Shown here: in pieces, positions 34,506 to 45,769 of the stretch
Layout: each line of letters begins with the position of its first letter
Position numbering within the stretch: the stretch's first letter is position 1
Source of the DNA: Echinometra lucunter
Lineage: Eukaryota; Echinodermata; Echinoidea; Camarodonta; Echinometridae
Assembly (NCBI GenBank): GCA_029962745.1
Contig: CM057162.1
Span: 21,603,932-21,667,931, forward strand
DNA length: 64,000 nucleotides
Reading direction: 5' to 3'
The notes under the pieces: generated by a model
The model's input: the letters and a program-made list of their open reading frames with translations, nothing else
Database searches by the model: none
Told to the model about the DNA's origin: nothing
Translations under genes and position numbers: made by a program

Positions 34506-36232
34506 GAGATTTAATTCGTCATTCGATCAGACGAATTAGGTGGTCTGTCGTCTTTTTGATATGGATATGATATCTATGATTATAAAAGGTATATGACAGT
34601 TGGCCTTTTATTCATCATTTTCATCATCAGGGTTTGTATCACCGTCAGCAACATTACTTTCTCATTATCGTGGTCATCAAGAGGATTATAGTCATTCTCA
34701 ATTAAAATCCCCATTCAGAGAAAATTTACGAAGAGGAAGCAGCCCTGATAAAAAACGTTCTGAAAAATGTTCTGAAAACGTTTTGTGAACGTTTATTGAA
34801 GACAAAGACGTAGCGGACCTAATAAAAATGTTTTGTAAACTATTTATGAACCTTCTGAAAATGTTTTACGAACGTTTATTAAAGACAAAGACATAGCGAA
34901 CATTCATTAAAGATGAAGACATAGCCGACCTAGTAAAAACGTTTTGTAAATGTTTTGTGAAGGTTTCCGAAAACGTTTTTGTGAACGTTTATTAAAGACG
35001 AAGACGTAGCAGACCTAATAAAGATGTTTTGTAAAAATTTTGTGAACGTTCTGAAAATATTTTGTGAACGTTTATTCAAGACGAAGACGTAGCGGATATA
35101 AAAAAAACTTGTGTGAACGTTCTGAAAACGTTTTGTGAACTTTTACTAAGGACTAAAACGTAGCGGACCTAATAAAGACGTTTTGTAAACTTTTTATGAG
35201 CTTCTGAAAATGTTTTGCGAACGTTTATTAAAGACAAAGACATAGCGAACGTTCATTAAAGATGAAGACATAGCCGACCTAGTAAAAACGTTTTGTAAAT
35301 GCTTTGTGAAGGTTTCCGAAAACGTTTTTGTGAACGTTTATTAAAGACGAAGACGTAGCAGACCTAATAAAGATGTTTTGTAAAAATTTTGTGAACGTTC
35401 TGAAAATATTTTGTGAACGTTTATTCAAGACGAAGACGTAGCGGATCTAATAAAAACGTTTTGTAAACGTTCTGACAAGGTTTTGGAAACGTTCTGACAA
35501 CGTTTTGTGAACGTTTATTAAAGACGAAGACGCAGCAGACCTAATAAAAACGTTTTGTAAACATTTTGTGAACGTTCTGAAAATATTTTGTGAACGTTTA
35601 TTCAATACCAAGATGTAGCGGACCTAACAAAAAAACGTTTTGTAAACGTTTTGGAAACGTTCTGAAAACGTTTTGTGAACGTTTATTAAAGACGAAGACG
35701 TATCGGACCTAATAAAAACTTTTTGTGAACGTTCTCAAAATGTTTTGTGAACGTTTATTAAAGACAAAGACGCAGCAGACCTAATAAAAACGTTTTATGA
35801 ACGTTTATTAAAGTCGAAAACGAAACGGATCTAATAAAAATGTTTTGTCACAATTATTAAAGACAAAGATGTAGGAGACTTAATAAATATGTTCTAAGAA
35901 CGTTCTGAAACGTTTTGTGTTGGGTAATCTATTTGCCGTCTAATCACCAGTTTATCTAATGTCTGATGACCTGATGAACTTGAAAAATATTCAGGTCTGA
36001 GAAGGAGACTAGCATCACAGACACAGGACGATTTTGATTTGTAGTATTATGCAAAGTTAACCCTAAAGGTTCAATACACGTTCATGAATCATATTTGCAA
36101 TAGGGTTGTACATAAACTAATGTACACTGCATTGCAATAGACATAACACGCAAAATAACGCAGTTATGGCATTGTTTGTAATTGTATGTGTAAACGTAGT
36201 CGATGAAGATGGTAATATGAAAGGGCAAAAAA

Positions 36233-36264
<32 letters not shown>

Positions 36265-36270
36265 GACACC

Positions 36271-36342
36271 GCCGTCGCCGGGAGTCGAACCAGGGACCAT
36301 GAGGATGTGAGACCAGTGCTTTACCGATGGACCAGAATATAG
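36271..36342 (-). pseudogene. tRNA-like pseudogene in unit 2
   Basis: Same sequence as in unit 1: A box at 36334-36324 and B box at 36291-36281 on the minus strand, followed by a long T-run. Confidence 0.6.
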
Positions 36343-36979
36343 TCCATAGAGATAACACGTAGATGGAAAATGGGATTCCTAAATCATATCTTCCAGTTCA
36401 AATTTCGATATGTTCCTGACATCTGATTAAAAAATAAATGGCACACTTACGATAGAGAATTTTCTCAGCTACAACATACTCGAAGCTGGGCAAAAATCGA
36501 GTAAAAATAAGGGAGCTGTTGCTCAAAAAAGACGGGAATGTAGAATCAAGAATTAGAAAAAGGTCATGTCCCATAGGCAATACACGCAAACTGTGAAAAA
36601 ATGACATGCCTCCGTTTATCGTAAGATTAGACCATGATGCAGTTCTCAAAATGAAAAATGAAGGCAATTGGTATATAAGAGCATTGTCTCAGCTACAACA
36701 TACTGAAATCCTGGCGAAAATCGACCAACAATAAGCGAGATAGTCTTGATTAAAGGTAAAAAACATGACGTCATAATTGAAAAAATGAAATTTTGAGTTC
36801 ACATGAGAATATGGTAACGTTCCGACTGTTCGACCCCCAATTTTTTTCATGAATTCAAATCTTCAATTCATAGGCTTTCAGAAAATGTAAAAAAAATGGG
36901 GGGTCCCCATACTTTTTAACGAGCTATGGCGGATTTTAAAGGGGCATGTTTTTGCATGTTTTTACGTTATTTGCCCCAT

Positions 36980-37285
36980 AGACGCGCGCACGGATTTTAA
37001 ATTTTGACGCGCGCGTGCGGCGTTATGGTCATTTGAAATCGATTCTAAATTGATGGAAATGGTCAAGAAATGTCTCAGAATTGCAAATCAAGTGAAAAAA
37101 CGGCGTTTTAACGTTATTTACGAGTTGCGCACGCGCAAAACGCGCGCGCGGGCGCTTACGCGCGGAAATTTTTGAAATGCTTAAAATGCCCTGAAATGGA
37201 TTTTGGTTTGATCCATGAGTGATTTTGAGCATTTTTAAATTTTGCGCGCGCACTGACGCGCGGACGTACGCGTACGCGCACGTTT
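36980..37285. other. CpG/GCGC-rich core of unit 2
   Basis: Blocks such as GACGCGCGCGTGCGGC, ACGCGCAAAACGCGCGCGCG and GACGTACGCGTACGCGC alternate with AT-rich spacers. Equivalent blocks lie at 33925-34235 and 38955-39260. Alternating CG runs are Z-DNA-prone, and the CpG content stands out from the surrounding AT-rich DNA. Confidence 0.8.
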
Positions 37286-37554
37286 GAAAAGTTCGAATTG
37301 TTCAGATTGATATGAATATTCATCATGCCAAATATGAATGAAAAATGACATTCCGTTATGAAGATATGATCATAAGTTGATTTTTACAAAATGGCGCCTG
37401 GATGACGTCACGATGACCCGATGACCTTGAAAATGACTAGAAATCCGAGATCTCGTTATGACTGATGATTCCTGAAAATTTGACGAAAAATGATTCAGCC
37501 AGTTCTGAGATCTCGACTGCACAAAAAAGTGGGTACCAATAAAAAGAATAATAA

Positions 37555-37861
37555 TAATTAATTAATTAATGAAGAATAAAGAAAATTCTGACGAAATTAA
37601 AAGGTGATCTGTCATAATATGACAGACCACCTAATTAATAATTAATAATTAATAATTAATAATGAAGAATAAAGAAAATTCTGACGAAACTAAAAGGTGA
37701 TCTGTCATAATATGACAGACCACCTAATAATAATAATGAAGAATAAAGAAAATTCTGACGAAACTAAAAGGTGATCTGTCATAATATGACAGACCACCTA
37801 ATAATGAAAGAAAATTCTGACGAAATTAAAAGGTGATCTGTCAAAGATGACAGACCACCTA
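37555..37861. repeat. array of four hairpins ending unit 2
   Basis: About 70-base units, each with AAAATTCTGACGAAA, then AGGTGATCTGTCA, a short AT loop, and TGACAGACCACCT. Each unit therefore carries a copy of the element's own inverted end. Confidence 0.9.
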
Positions 37862-37903
37862 AAAATAACGAGAATAGAATTCGTCATAGACTCGTGACGA
37901 ATT

Positions 37904-39705
37904 AGGTGGTCTGTTGGCATCTTTTAGGTTTCGACATGGATTGTGATAAATTCGTCGGTAAGACGTTTGATAAAATTTTTACGCCTCGATAGAGACTAAC
38001 GTCATAGAAATTGGATGGTTTGATATCGCAGAATACTTAAAAGATGATCCAAAGCTTGAATTCACCTTAACGAATCAGATTTTCTATAGGGTTATACATA
38101 AACTACTGTGCGCTGCATTGCTACTGTCAGAACGGGCCAAAATCAGCAGTTTATTTCATCGACTGTGACTGTATATGCAATCATATAGTTAAAGAGGATA
38201 GTAATATAACATGTAAAAATAAAGCAAACGGAAAAAAATTGCCCCCTTCCCTCCGGGACTCGAACCAAGGACCTTGAGCATGTGAGGCAAGTGCTTTGAA
38301 GGTATACCTGAAAACAGCTCGTAGAGATAACACGTTGATTCAAAACGGAATTCTAATATCAGGTTTTCCAGTCAAAATTTCGACATGTTTTCGACATTTG
38401 ATTAAAAAACATATGAATGCATAAGATAGAGAATTTTCTCCGCTGCAACATACTTAAAGATGGGCGAAAATCAAGCAGAAATAAGGAAGATGTTGATCAA
38501 AGAAGACAAGAATGTAGAATCAAGAATTACATAAAGGTAATGTCCCATAGAGAATACACGCACATTGAGAAAAATTGACATTGTACCTTTAATCGTGAAT
38601 TTAGACCATGATGTCGTCATCAAAATGAGTAACAATGAATAACATATTCGTAGAGAATTGTCTCAGCTACAACATATTGAAATCTCAGCGGAAATTGATG
38701 AATATTAAGCGAGATAGTCTCGGTTAAAGGTAAAAAATATGACGTCATTATTGAAAAAATGAAATTTTGACTTCACCTGAGAATATGACAAAGTTCCGAC
38801 TGCTCGACCCTCAAATTTTTTTCGTGAATTCAAATCTCCATTTCATAGGCTTTCAGAAAAGGCAAAAAAATTGGGGGGTCCCCATGCTATTTAACGAGCT
38901 ATGGCAGATTTCAAAAGGGCATGTTTTTGCATGTTTTTACGTTATTTGCCCCATAGACGCGCGCACGGATTTTGAACTTTGACGCGCGCGTGCGGCCTTA
39001 TGAGAAGTTGAAATCGACTTTCAATTGTTATGTTGGGTTAAGAAAAGTATTAGGATCGCAAATCAAGTGAAAAAACGGTGTTTTTACGTTTTCTTTGGTG
39101 TGCGCGCGCAAATATGGCGCGCGCGGACGCGGACGCGCGCAAATTTTTGAAATGCTTAAAATGGCCTGAAATGTGTGCAAAATGAATATGAGTCGATTCT
39201 GAGCATTTTTAATTTTTGCGCGCGCGCTGACGCGCGGACGTACGCGTACGTGCGCGCTTAAATGAATGGAATTATTCAGATTGATATGAATATTCATCAT
39301 GCTAAGTATGAATGAGAAATGACATTCCGTTAAGAAGATATGATCATGAAATGATATTTACAAAATGGCGCCTGGATGACGTCACGATGATCTGATGAAC
39401 TTGAAAATGAGTAAAAAAGCGAGATCTCGTAAGGACTGATAATTCATGAAAATTTGACAAAAAATGACAGGGCCAGTTCTGAGATTTCGACTGCACAAAA
39501 AAGTGGGTACCAATAAAGAGAATAATTAAAAAAGAAAATTCTGACGAATTGAAAAGGTGATCTGTCAAAGATGACAGACCACCTAATTAATAAAGAAAAT
39601 TCTGACGAATTGAAAAGGTGATCTGTCAAAGATGACAGACCACCTAAAAATAAAGAAGATTCTGACGAATTGAAAAGGTGATCTGTCAAAGATGACAGAC
39701 CACCT
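37904..39705. mobile_element. long repeat unit 3, 1.8 kb, diverged, lacks the satellite
   Basis: It begins AGGTGGTCTGT and ends GACAGACCACCT. The body follows units 1 and 2 with many substitutions but has no ACGTTTTGTGAACGTT array. It closes with three hairpin units of about 61 bases (39528-39705). Confidence 0.8.
38243..38318 (-). pseudogene. tRNA-like pseudogene in unit 3
   Basis: The B box GGTTCGAGTCC (38266-38256, minus strand) is intact; the A box is degenerate. It occupies the same place in the unit as the other two. Confidence 0.5.
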
Positions 39706-40173
39706 AAATATAACAAAAATGATGCACAAAAGTTGAAGCAAATTGGCAATAAGTCTTAGATACATACAAAACCTATAGCATGATTATACAGGAAATAGAA
39801 ACACATGAGAAATGAGGAACTGGAAAAAAAAAGCAAAGCTTGTAACAACATTATTTCCTCGGTGATTAAATACAATTTGTAAGTTATAAAGTCAGAATGA
39901 ATTTGTATATACTAAATTATGGAGCATTATACATTGCCTTGTAGAAAAAATGAAAATACAGACATTAAATTAGAAAAAAGAAGGCTATAAAAAGAGAAAG
40001 ATACATGTGAAAGAAGGAAGAGAGAGGGATCATGTAAGGAAGAAAGGAGAAGAGAAAAGGCATAGATGTGAAGAGAGGGCTCCACGTGTCAGACATTTCA
40101 AGCTAAAAGCGGCTATGTAAAAGAAAAAAAAAGAAAATAAGGTGTACGATTGTAAATTCAATTGTTTTAACTG

Positions 40174-40577
40174 TTATTTGTTTTTTAAGGGAGAGAGCCT
40201 AGGAATCAATTTGAGAGATGGGGGAATTTCATTCCAGTACTTAGTTCCAGTGAAGATTACAGTGTTTTGGGCAAGGGATTTCCGTAAGAACGGAGAATGA
40301 TACTGATTTGATTGTCGTGTAGGATATGAGTGTATTTCATAATTCCTTGTGAAAATAGTAATAAGAGGGGAGGGCAGCGCGCTTTGTGATAACTGAAACA
40401 TGAAAATTCCTAAGTGCCAATCATAGAGATCTTCTATTCTTAATATTATGTTGTTGAAAAATAAGATGTCGGTATGAGAACGAAAGTGAATGTTATGTAT
40501 TATTCTCAGGATTCGTTTTTGTAAAATAAGACAGTATTCTATCACTGAGAATCTTTGAGGAGTTGCCTCACGCTAAG
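40174..40577 (-). pseudogene. LINE reverse transcriptase C-terminus (CR1/jockey-like)
   Basis: The minus strand encodes a 5'-truncated tail typical of non-LTR retrotransposon polyproteins: LQKRILRIIHNIHFRSHTDI, then LYDWHLGIFMFQLS, IHSYPTRQSNQYHSPFLRKS and KYWNEIPPSLK. Only the region after the polymerase domain is present, and the frame is closed upstream by a stop. It is a dead insertion and no endonuclease or catalytic motif remains. Confidence 0.8.
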
Positions 40578-40579
40578 TT

Positions 40580-41300
40580 TCCATATGTTAAATAAGTGTC
40601 ATATAAAGCGACAATAAAATCCGAAAGGGAAACATATGCTTCAGTTTGTTAATAACGCCAATATTTCTTTATACTAATCTACACAAGTAGTCGGTATGAA
40701 ATTTCCAAGAGAGTTTACCATCAATAAAAATCCAAAGAAACTTATCGTCACTTTTCCCCTTCCCTCCCCATCCACCCACCTCTTTGGAAAAATAAAATAG
40801 AAATATAAGACGAAACGTGCTATTAGTTGTACTTCTCTATTTTCGAAAGGTCAGTCATGTCAATGGTATCATTCTTAATAGAGGTGTAATTATCAAGCCT
40901 ATCTCATCATAACATCACACTTGAACTGACCGTATAAATCAAATGCCCATGCTGGGGTCACCATGGTCACCTGCAAAGAGTTGCAATATTCATCAACATC
41001 TTGAGAATCCGATATAATTTATGAACTTCTATACCCCCCCCCCCCCTCTCCCTCGAGTTTTCCCTAATTTGGAACTTTTGATGATTCTCTCGGCATCCCC
41101 CTTTTTTCCGTCCAGGTGAATTACGTAATGGATGAGATTGGTTTTCAAAGCTTTGTCATTATAAATCTTCCATGGTGTCATGATGGAAATCCGTCTGTTT
41201 TGATTAACACGGTGTTAATATCGGAATACTATCCTCCCCAAGGAGTGAAAATATATCAAGCATGGTGCAGGCTTGAGGTCTGATTAACAGACGATGTAAT
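40580..41300. other. upstream region of the plus-strand peptide gene
   Basis: AT-rich sequence without a gene; a C-run (41033-41046) lies near the promoter. Confidence 0.5.
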
Positions 41301-41309
41301 CCCGAAGGC

Positions 41310-41317
41310 TATAAAAG
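41310..41317 (+). promoter_or_regulatory. TATA box
   Basis: TATAAAAG, about 30 bases before the proposed first exon. Confidence 0.6.
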
Positions 41318-41340
41318 AGAATGGAAATATAGGATGGGAT

Positions 41341-41400
41341 ACCAAACCTTGCCTCAACGCCATCTTGGATAACTATCTCCCGGTACAGATCTTGGTAAAG
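41341..41400 (+). other. proposed 5'UTR exon of the plus-strand peptide gene
   Basis: It ends CTTGGTAAAG at a donor GTAAGC (41401). The next acceptor before a signal-peptide start is TTAAGCTCAG (43681). The transcription start is estimated from the TATA box. Confidence 0.5.
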
Positions 41401-42542
41401 GTAAGCAATTTTTATTTTGACTACAGAGGAAGGACTTGTTAAAAATGACTTGTTTTACATGTGTTTATGATAAAACGAATTATTCAAAAGAAATATTGCA
41501 ACGCTCATTTAGCTTACACTTGGGTAAGCATGAGTCAAATCAAACATCCAGGTTACACATCGAAGTAATGCTGTAATTAGTTATTTTTAAAGAATTAGTT
41601 TTGGTTGTTGTTTCTTTGAAAGAAATCATTGCATGTTGATTCATTTTCTCATGATAATGATTGATCTCATTCACATGTGTACAGCAATTTTGCCTGTCTT
41701 TACTTTCGAGGGCTACATTTAGAACTTAAACACTACGTTTCTGTATTTCATTGAAAGGACTTGATCGAATTTCTTGCATGAAATTAAAATTGTTGTCATT
41801 AGCCATAACCAAACGTGCTTAGATAGATTTGAATTATGAGTTCAGCTTCTGGGCGTTTCTTTATGAAAGTGAAACAAACGGTCAGACTGGTGACCATCTA
41901 AATACACGCCCTTTTTTTAGTGGTCACATATGTGAGCCACCCGATTTTCACTCTCTAAAAGAAAATTAATTAATGAAAATTTGTTTTTAAAGTACTCAGA
42001 AAAATCCCATCACGCGACCGACAAGAATTTAACCTCTGAAAGAAAAAATGTACTCTCACAATTTCCCCCTGAAAGAAGTAAGATCGTTTTTTTATGAACA
42101 CAAACAAACAAAAACAGTTTTGCTTCAAGATAAATGCTGATGAAATAGGTTCAAAACGACAATTTTTTCCCTGAAATTTAGTCACACACGAAACTGATAA
42201 TGACCCTTTCAAGGATTATCCAGATGAAGCAGAAAACAGTATCGGTACAGCGTCCTTTCGATTTTGATTTTGATTGAAAAAAAAGTTAAATTGTGTACGT
42301 GATTCCATTGACAATTAATACTAAAATGCATTCAAAGAAAATCAGTTGTTTAGGTCTTCCGGGTCTGTATTTACAGCAAGGCCAATGAAAGATAATCAAA
42401 ACATGATCCGCATATTAAAGAAACAGTGCGAAGACATATATTTAACGCTAGTACATCCTCGATTTTTTTAAATATTTATTTTTGATTTATTTTTTTTCTG
42501 TTTTTCATTTACACTTTGAAGATAGAATTCTGACATTTTAAA

Positions 42543-42544
<2 letters not shown>

Positions 42545-42574
<30 letters not shown>
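42545..42574. repeat. (GA)n microsatellite
   Basis: Fifteen GA units in the first intron of the peptide gene. Confidence 0.95.
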
Positions 42575-42576
<2 letters not shown>

Positions 42577-43681
42577 CAGTAATCTTTCATTAATTATTCC
42601 ATGGCTCGAAAGCAATGCCTCCTGAATTCTAATTTTATAAAAAGCAATGCGTAGATTTTGTAAGACTGTTTGAGGTTTTCTTGAGGGAGGGTTTTTTTTA
42701 ATGAAAGATTTAAAAAAAGTGATCAAGTCAGAATCTAATGCATTTTGCGCATGTTAATACCTTACTGTTGATTGGAACCGATATGTTTCGTTTTTGAAGA
42801 TTTTTTACCAATTAGTAAACAGATAAATAACATTAAATTTCTAAATCAAGTTTTGTGTTAATTCGATGCGTAATATATTATCTGTCTCCGAACTAAGACT
42901 GCAAAAAATAATTATAGAGCCAGTTGAAACTGGGCCACAGCTGAGGGGTCAAAAATATCCTGAAATCTTACCACATTTGGGGGTTTCCTTGGCAACACGA
43001 CTTCTTACGAAAATTTAGGCAGATGATTTCCTGCTTATAAAATCATGCTCTTTTAAATGAGCTAACATTATTTCAGCATTGGGTACCCCCTTTAAAAAGA
43101 TTTGACATCACATATTAGAATGGAGTTTGACTTCCTTCGCACGGCTCTTTCCACGAATTCTCCGCTGGGAATAGCCGGACTGGGGCGGAGTGTAGCTCAT
43201 GATGATTTTTACATGATATTATTCAAGCAGCAAAGTGCCCAAATACGTTATTCTCCTATTTTTCTTAGAATGCACTTTGACGACTCAGTGGTATTCTATC
43301 ATTTAAGAAGTCTTTTTTATCGTTGATTTTCTTATCTTTTGTCGCTTGTTCGCAAAGTTTAGAAACCGGAATGTTATACTAATCTGGCAGAGAATGTCGG
43401 TCCTTTTTAGCAAATTGTATGCCCCAACGCCAGAAGAAGATCAAGTGAACCCATATAAGTTAGAAATAGAATAGTCTTTGTATAGCGCCCGTGTCTGTCA
43501 CACCTGGGAGTCCTCTGTTATGCCCGCTTCAGCACTGCTGACATTACGGCGCCCGAGCATACAATGAATTTCTTCCCGCCAAGGACCCATTTACTACACC
43601 TGGGTGGAGAGTGGCAAATATGTAAAATGCAGTTTTGAAAATCAGATGATATTAATTTTTCTCTTTCATTATTAAGCTCAG

Positions 43682-45763
43682 CATCCAATTGCCAAACAAT
43701 GGCTTCCAAGCTACTCCTCGTGCTCGCCTTCGCTTCCATTGCTCTCATCCTGGTCGCCGGAGCTTCGGATGAATTCGACGTCGAGGTGGTGAACGATGAC
43801 GGGTATAAACGTGACCCTGACCTCATCATCGGTATGGAAGATATGGATAAGAGAGGCAAGGGACGTCCATTGTAAGTTAACAAGATTAATCATCTGTTAG
43901 CAAAGAGCATCTCATGGTTATAAATTGATGGGCGTTTTTCTAGTACTGTAAACATGCTAATTTATTCTCCTTTACAAGTGTATACTTGGGAACCTGAAAC
44001 GGCGCGGATACGTACTGGACCGATATAGAATATTTTCTTAGTATCAATGACTGCACAAAGGATACTAGAATTTAAAGTAAATACAGGATGTATCAAAAGA
44101 AAAAATTTCCTAAAAAATTAATTCAGAAGGCAAAGTGTTAATTTAATCAATTAAATGATCTGTTCATGTAGTCATTTATTCATTCACTCATTCATTTATT
44201 CATATATTTGTTTACTTAATATTCGCTATTATTATTCAGTATGGAATTATCGATTTATGTTTTTTTTTTTTGGTTGTTGTTCGATAATGTATTTATGATT
44301 TGCTTTTTCATTCATGGATTTATCATTTACTCCTTGATTGATTTATTCATGCAATCATTTACCAATTCACATTATTCAATTATATATTCATTCATTTATT
44401 GATTGATACCATGAATTCAGTCTTTTCAATTTATGACCCCATTTTTTCTCCGAAATAAAGAACTCACGGAAAATCATGATTTCCGTAATTTCGGAACCTC
44501 GGAGCAACACAACAAACATCGAAACCAGAACCAAATCTAACTTTTGCAGTTAAGAATTCCACGCAGAGGCAGATACATAATTTAGTAAAAAGCTCACAAA
44601 ACCCTAAATCTACCATTGATCCCATGTCATATGGGAAGCTTTTGTTCTGATTTCTGAGAAATCTTCGGGGGAAAAATGTCCAGATATACAGGAGTGCCAG
44701 CGAACCGATTCGCAATACAGAATTCTCTAAATAACTAACAAAAGAGCATGATCATTATTCTATGTTTATTAACCCATTCGTGACAGAGGTCCACATTTTG
44801 TGGTTTGGCCTAATATCTTTTGATGCAAAACCCTAGAAATCATACCAAATAAAATCTACACAAACTGCTCCCATTTGGTTGCGTCAATATTCGTTGTTTG
44901 ATGCTGAAATTTTTTTAAAAGTAAAATAAGCATTAAAATCCTTAAATTGGCAATGTGATAGAAAGTTTAAAATCACCGTTTTCCCCTGCAAATTGGCAAC
45001 TTTTTGACTTCTCATCGTAATTTCTGTCAATTTATATTAATTTCAGATACATGACGTTTTATAAGAAAAATGTAGCAATAAAATTATAATGTTGGTGTTG
45101 CCAATTTGAAGAATAAAAGCTGATCAAATTAGGCTTTAAATAATTCCTGTCACGAATGGGTTAATATCTATATAGCCATCTGTCAAAAATAATACAACCC
45201 GGAATTTTCATTTTTGTTTGACACTCATTCTGTTTCCCAGTGTTTTCCCATATGGCTGGAGATACAGCGGTAAGAAATAAGTTGAGATGGGAGATATACA
45301 GGAATGGTAAGCACAAGCATTATATTCGCAATGTATATTGTAAACACTCCATTTTTTTTTATTTTAAAATAATATCTATGATTTTAGTTTAATATACACA
45401 ATGATACACATTTTATTGTAAATGCTTCTCTTAAAGGAAGTGGACATTATATTGACTTTGAAATTTCCTTGATATTGTTATTCCTGAAGACATCAAAAAT
45501 TCATTAGACGGGATGATGTTTAGCAAAGTAGGTTAATAGTGAAAAAAAAAGAAGAAGAAGAAGAAGAAAAAAACAAACCCATATTCACAATAGAGTATGA
45601 TGGAATCACACTTATGTTTTTAGCAACTAATTGATGTCTCAATCAAGGTGAATACGTATAGATATAATAGTGGACCTAATTTTTATACTTTATTTTCTCA
45701 TTTTCATTTATCACACCAGAATTCGACTGGAATTCAAGATGCCCATCTACTCAACCTTCATGA
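43682..45763 (+). CDS. small secreted peptide precursor with micro-exons
   Basis: I do not recognise the family. Exon 2 (43682-43871, ATG 43699) encodes MASKLLLVLAFASIALILVA, a signal peptide. An acidic segment with NDDGYKR and MEDMDKR (two Lys-Arg sites) follows, then GKGRP, ending in phase 2 at GTAAGT. Exon 3 (45241-45269) is only 29 bases, bounded by CTGTTTCCCAG and GTAAGA, and reads F-VFPYGWRYS. Exon 4 (from 45720, after a pyrimidine-rich TTATCACACCAG) continues in phase 1 as E-FDWNSRCPSTQPS and stops at 45761-45763. The precursor would be about 81 residues and the last mature peptide about 30 residues with one cysteine. All phases agree, which supports the model. The MASK start, acidic DDGY propeptide and split 5'UTR resemble the lysine-rich gene at 3.6-4.9 kb. 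A neuropeptide or defence peptide is possible; neither is shown. Confidence 0.6.
44773..45160. mobile_element. non-autonomous piggyBac-type element, intact ends
   Basis: TTAA (44769-44772) precedes CCCATTCGTGACAG and TTAA (45161-45164) follows CTGTCACGAATGGG. A TTAA target duplication with CCC...GGG ends is the piggyBac hallmark. It is 388 bases, without a transposase, and matches the copy at 9975-10371. It lies in intron 2 of the peptide gene, 80 bases from the 29-base exon. Confidence 0.9.
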
Positions 45764-45769
45764 CCAAAG

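Larger units (their letters stand above)
34538..37859. mobile_element. long repeat unit 2, 3.3 kb with 12-bp inverted ends
   Basis: It starts AGGTGGTCTGTC and ends with GACAGACCACCT. Contents in order: a short lead, the ACGTTTTGTGAACGTT satellite (about 34745-35905), the conserved 1.6-kb body, and a hairpin array. No transposase frame is present. Inverted ends suggest a non-autonomous DNA element, while the head-to-tail layout suggests later tandem duplication. Confidence 0.75.
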
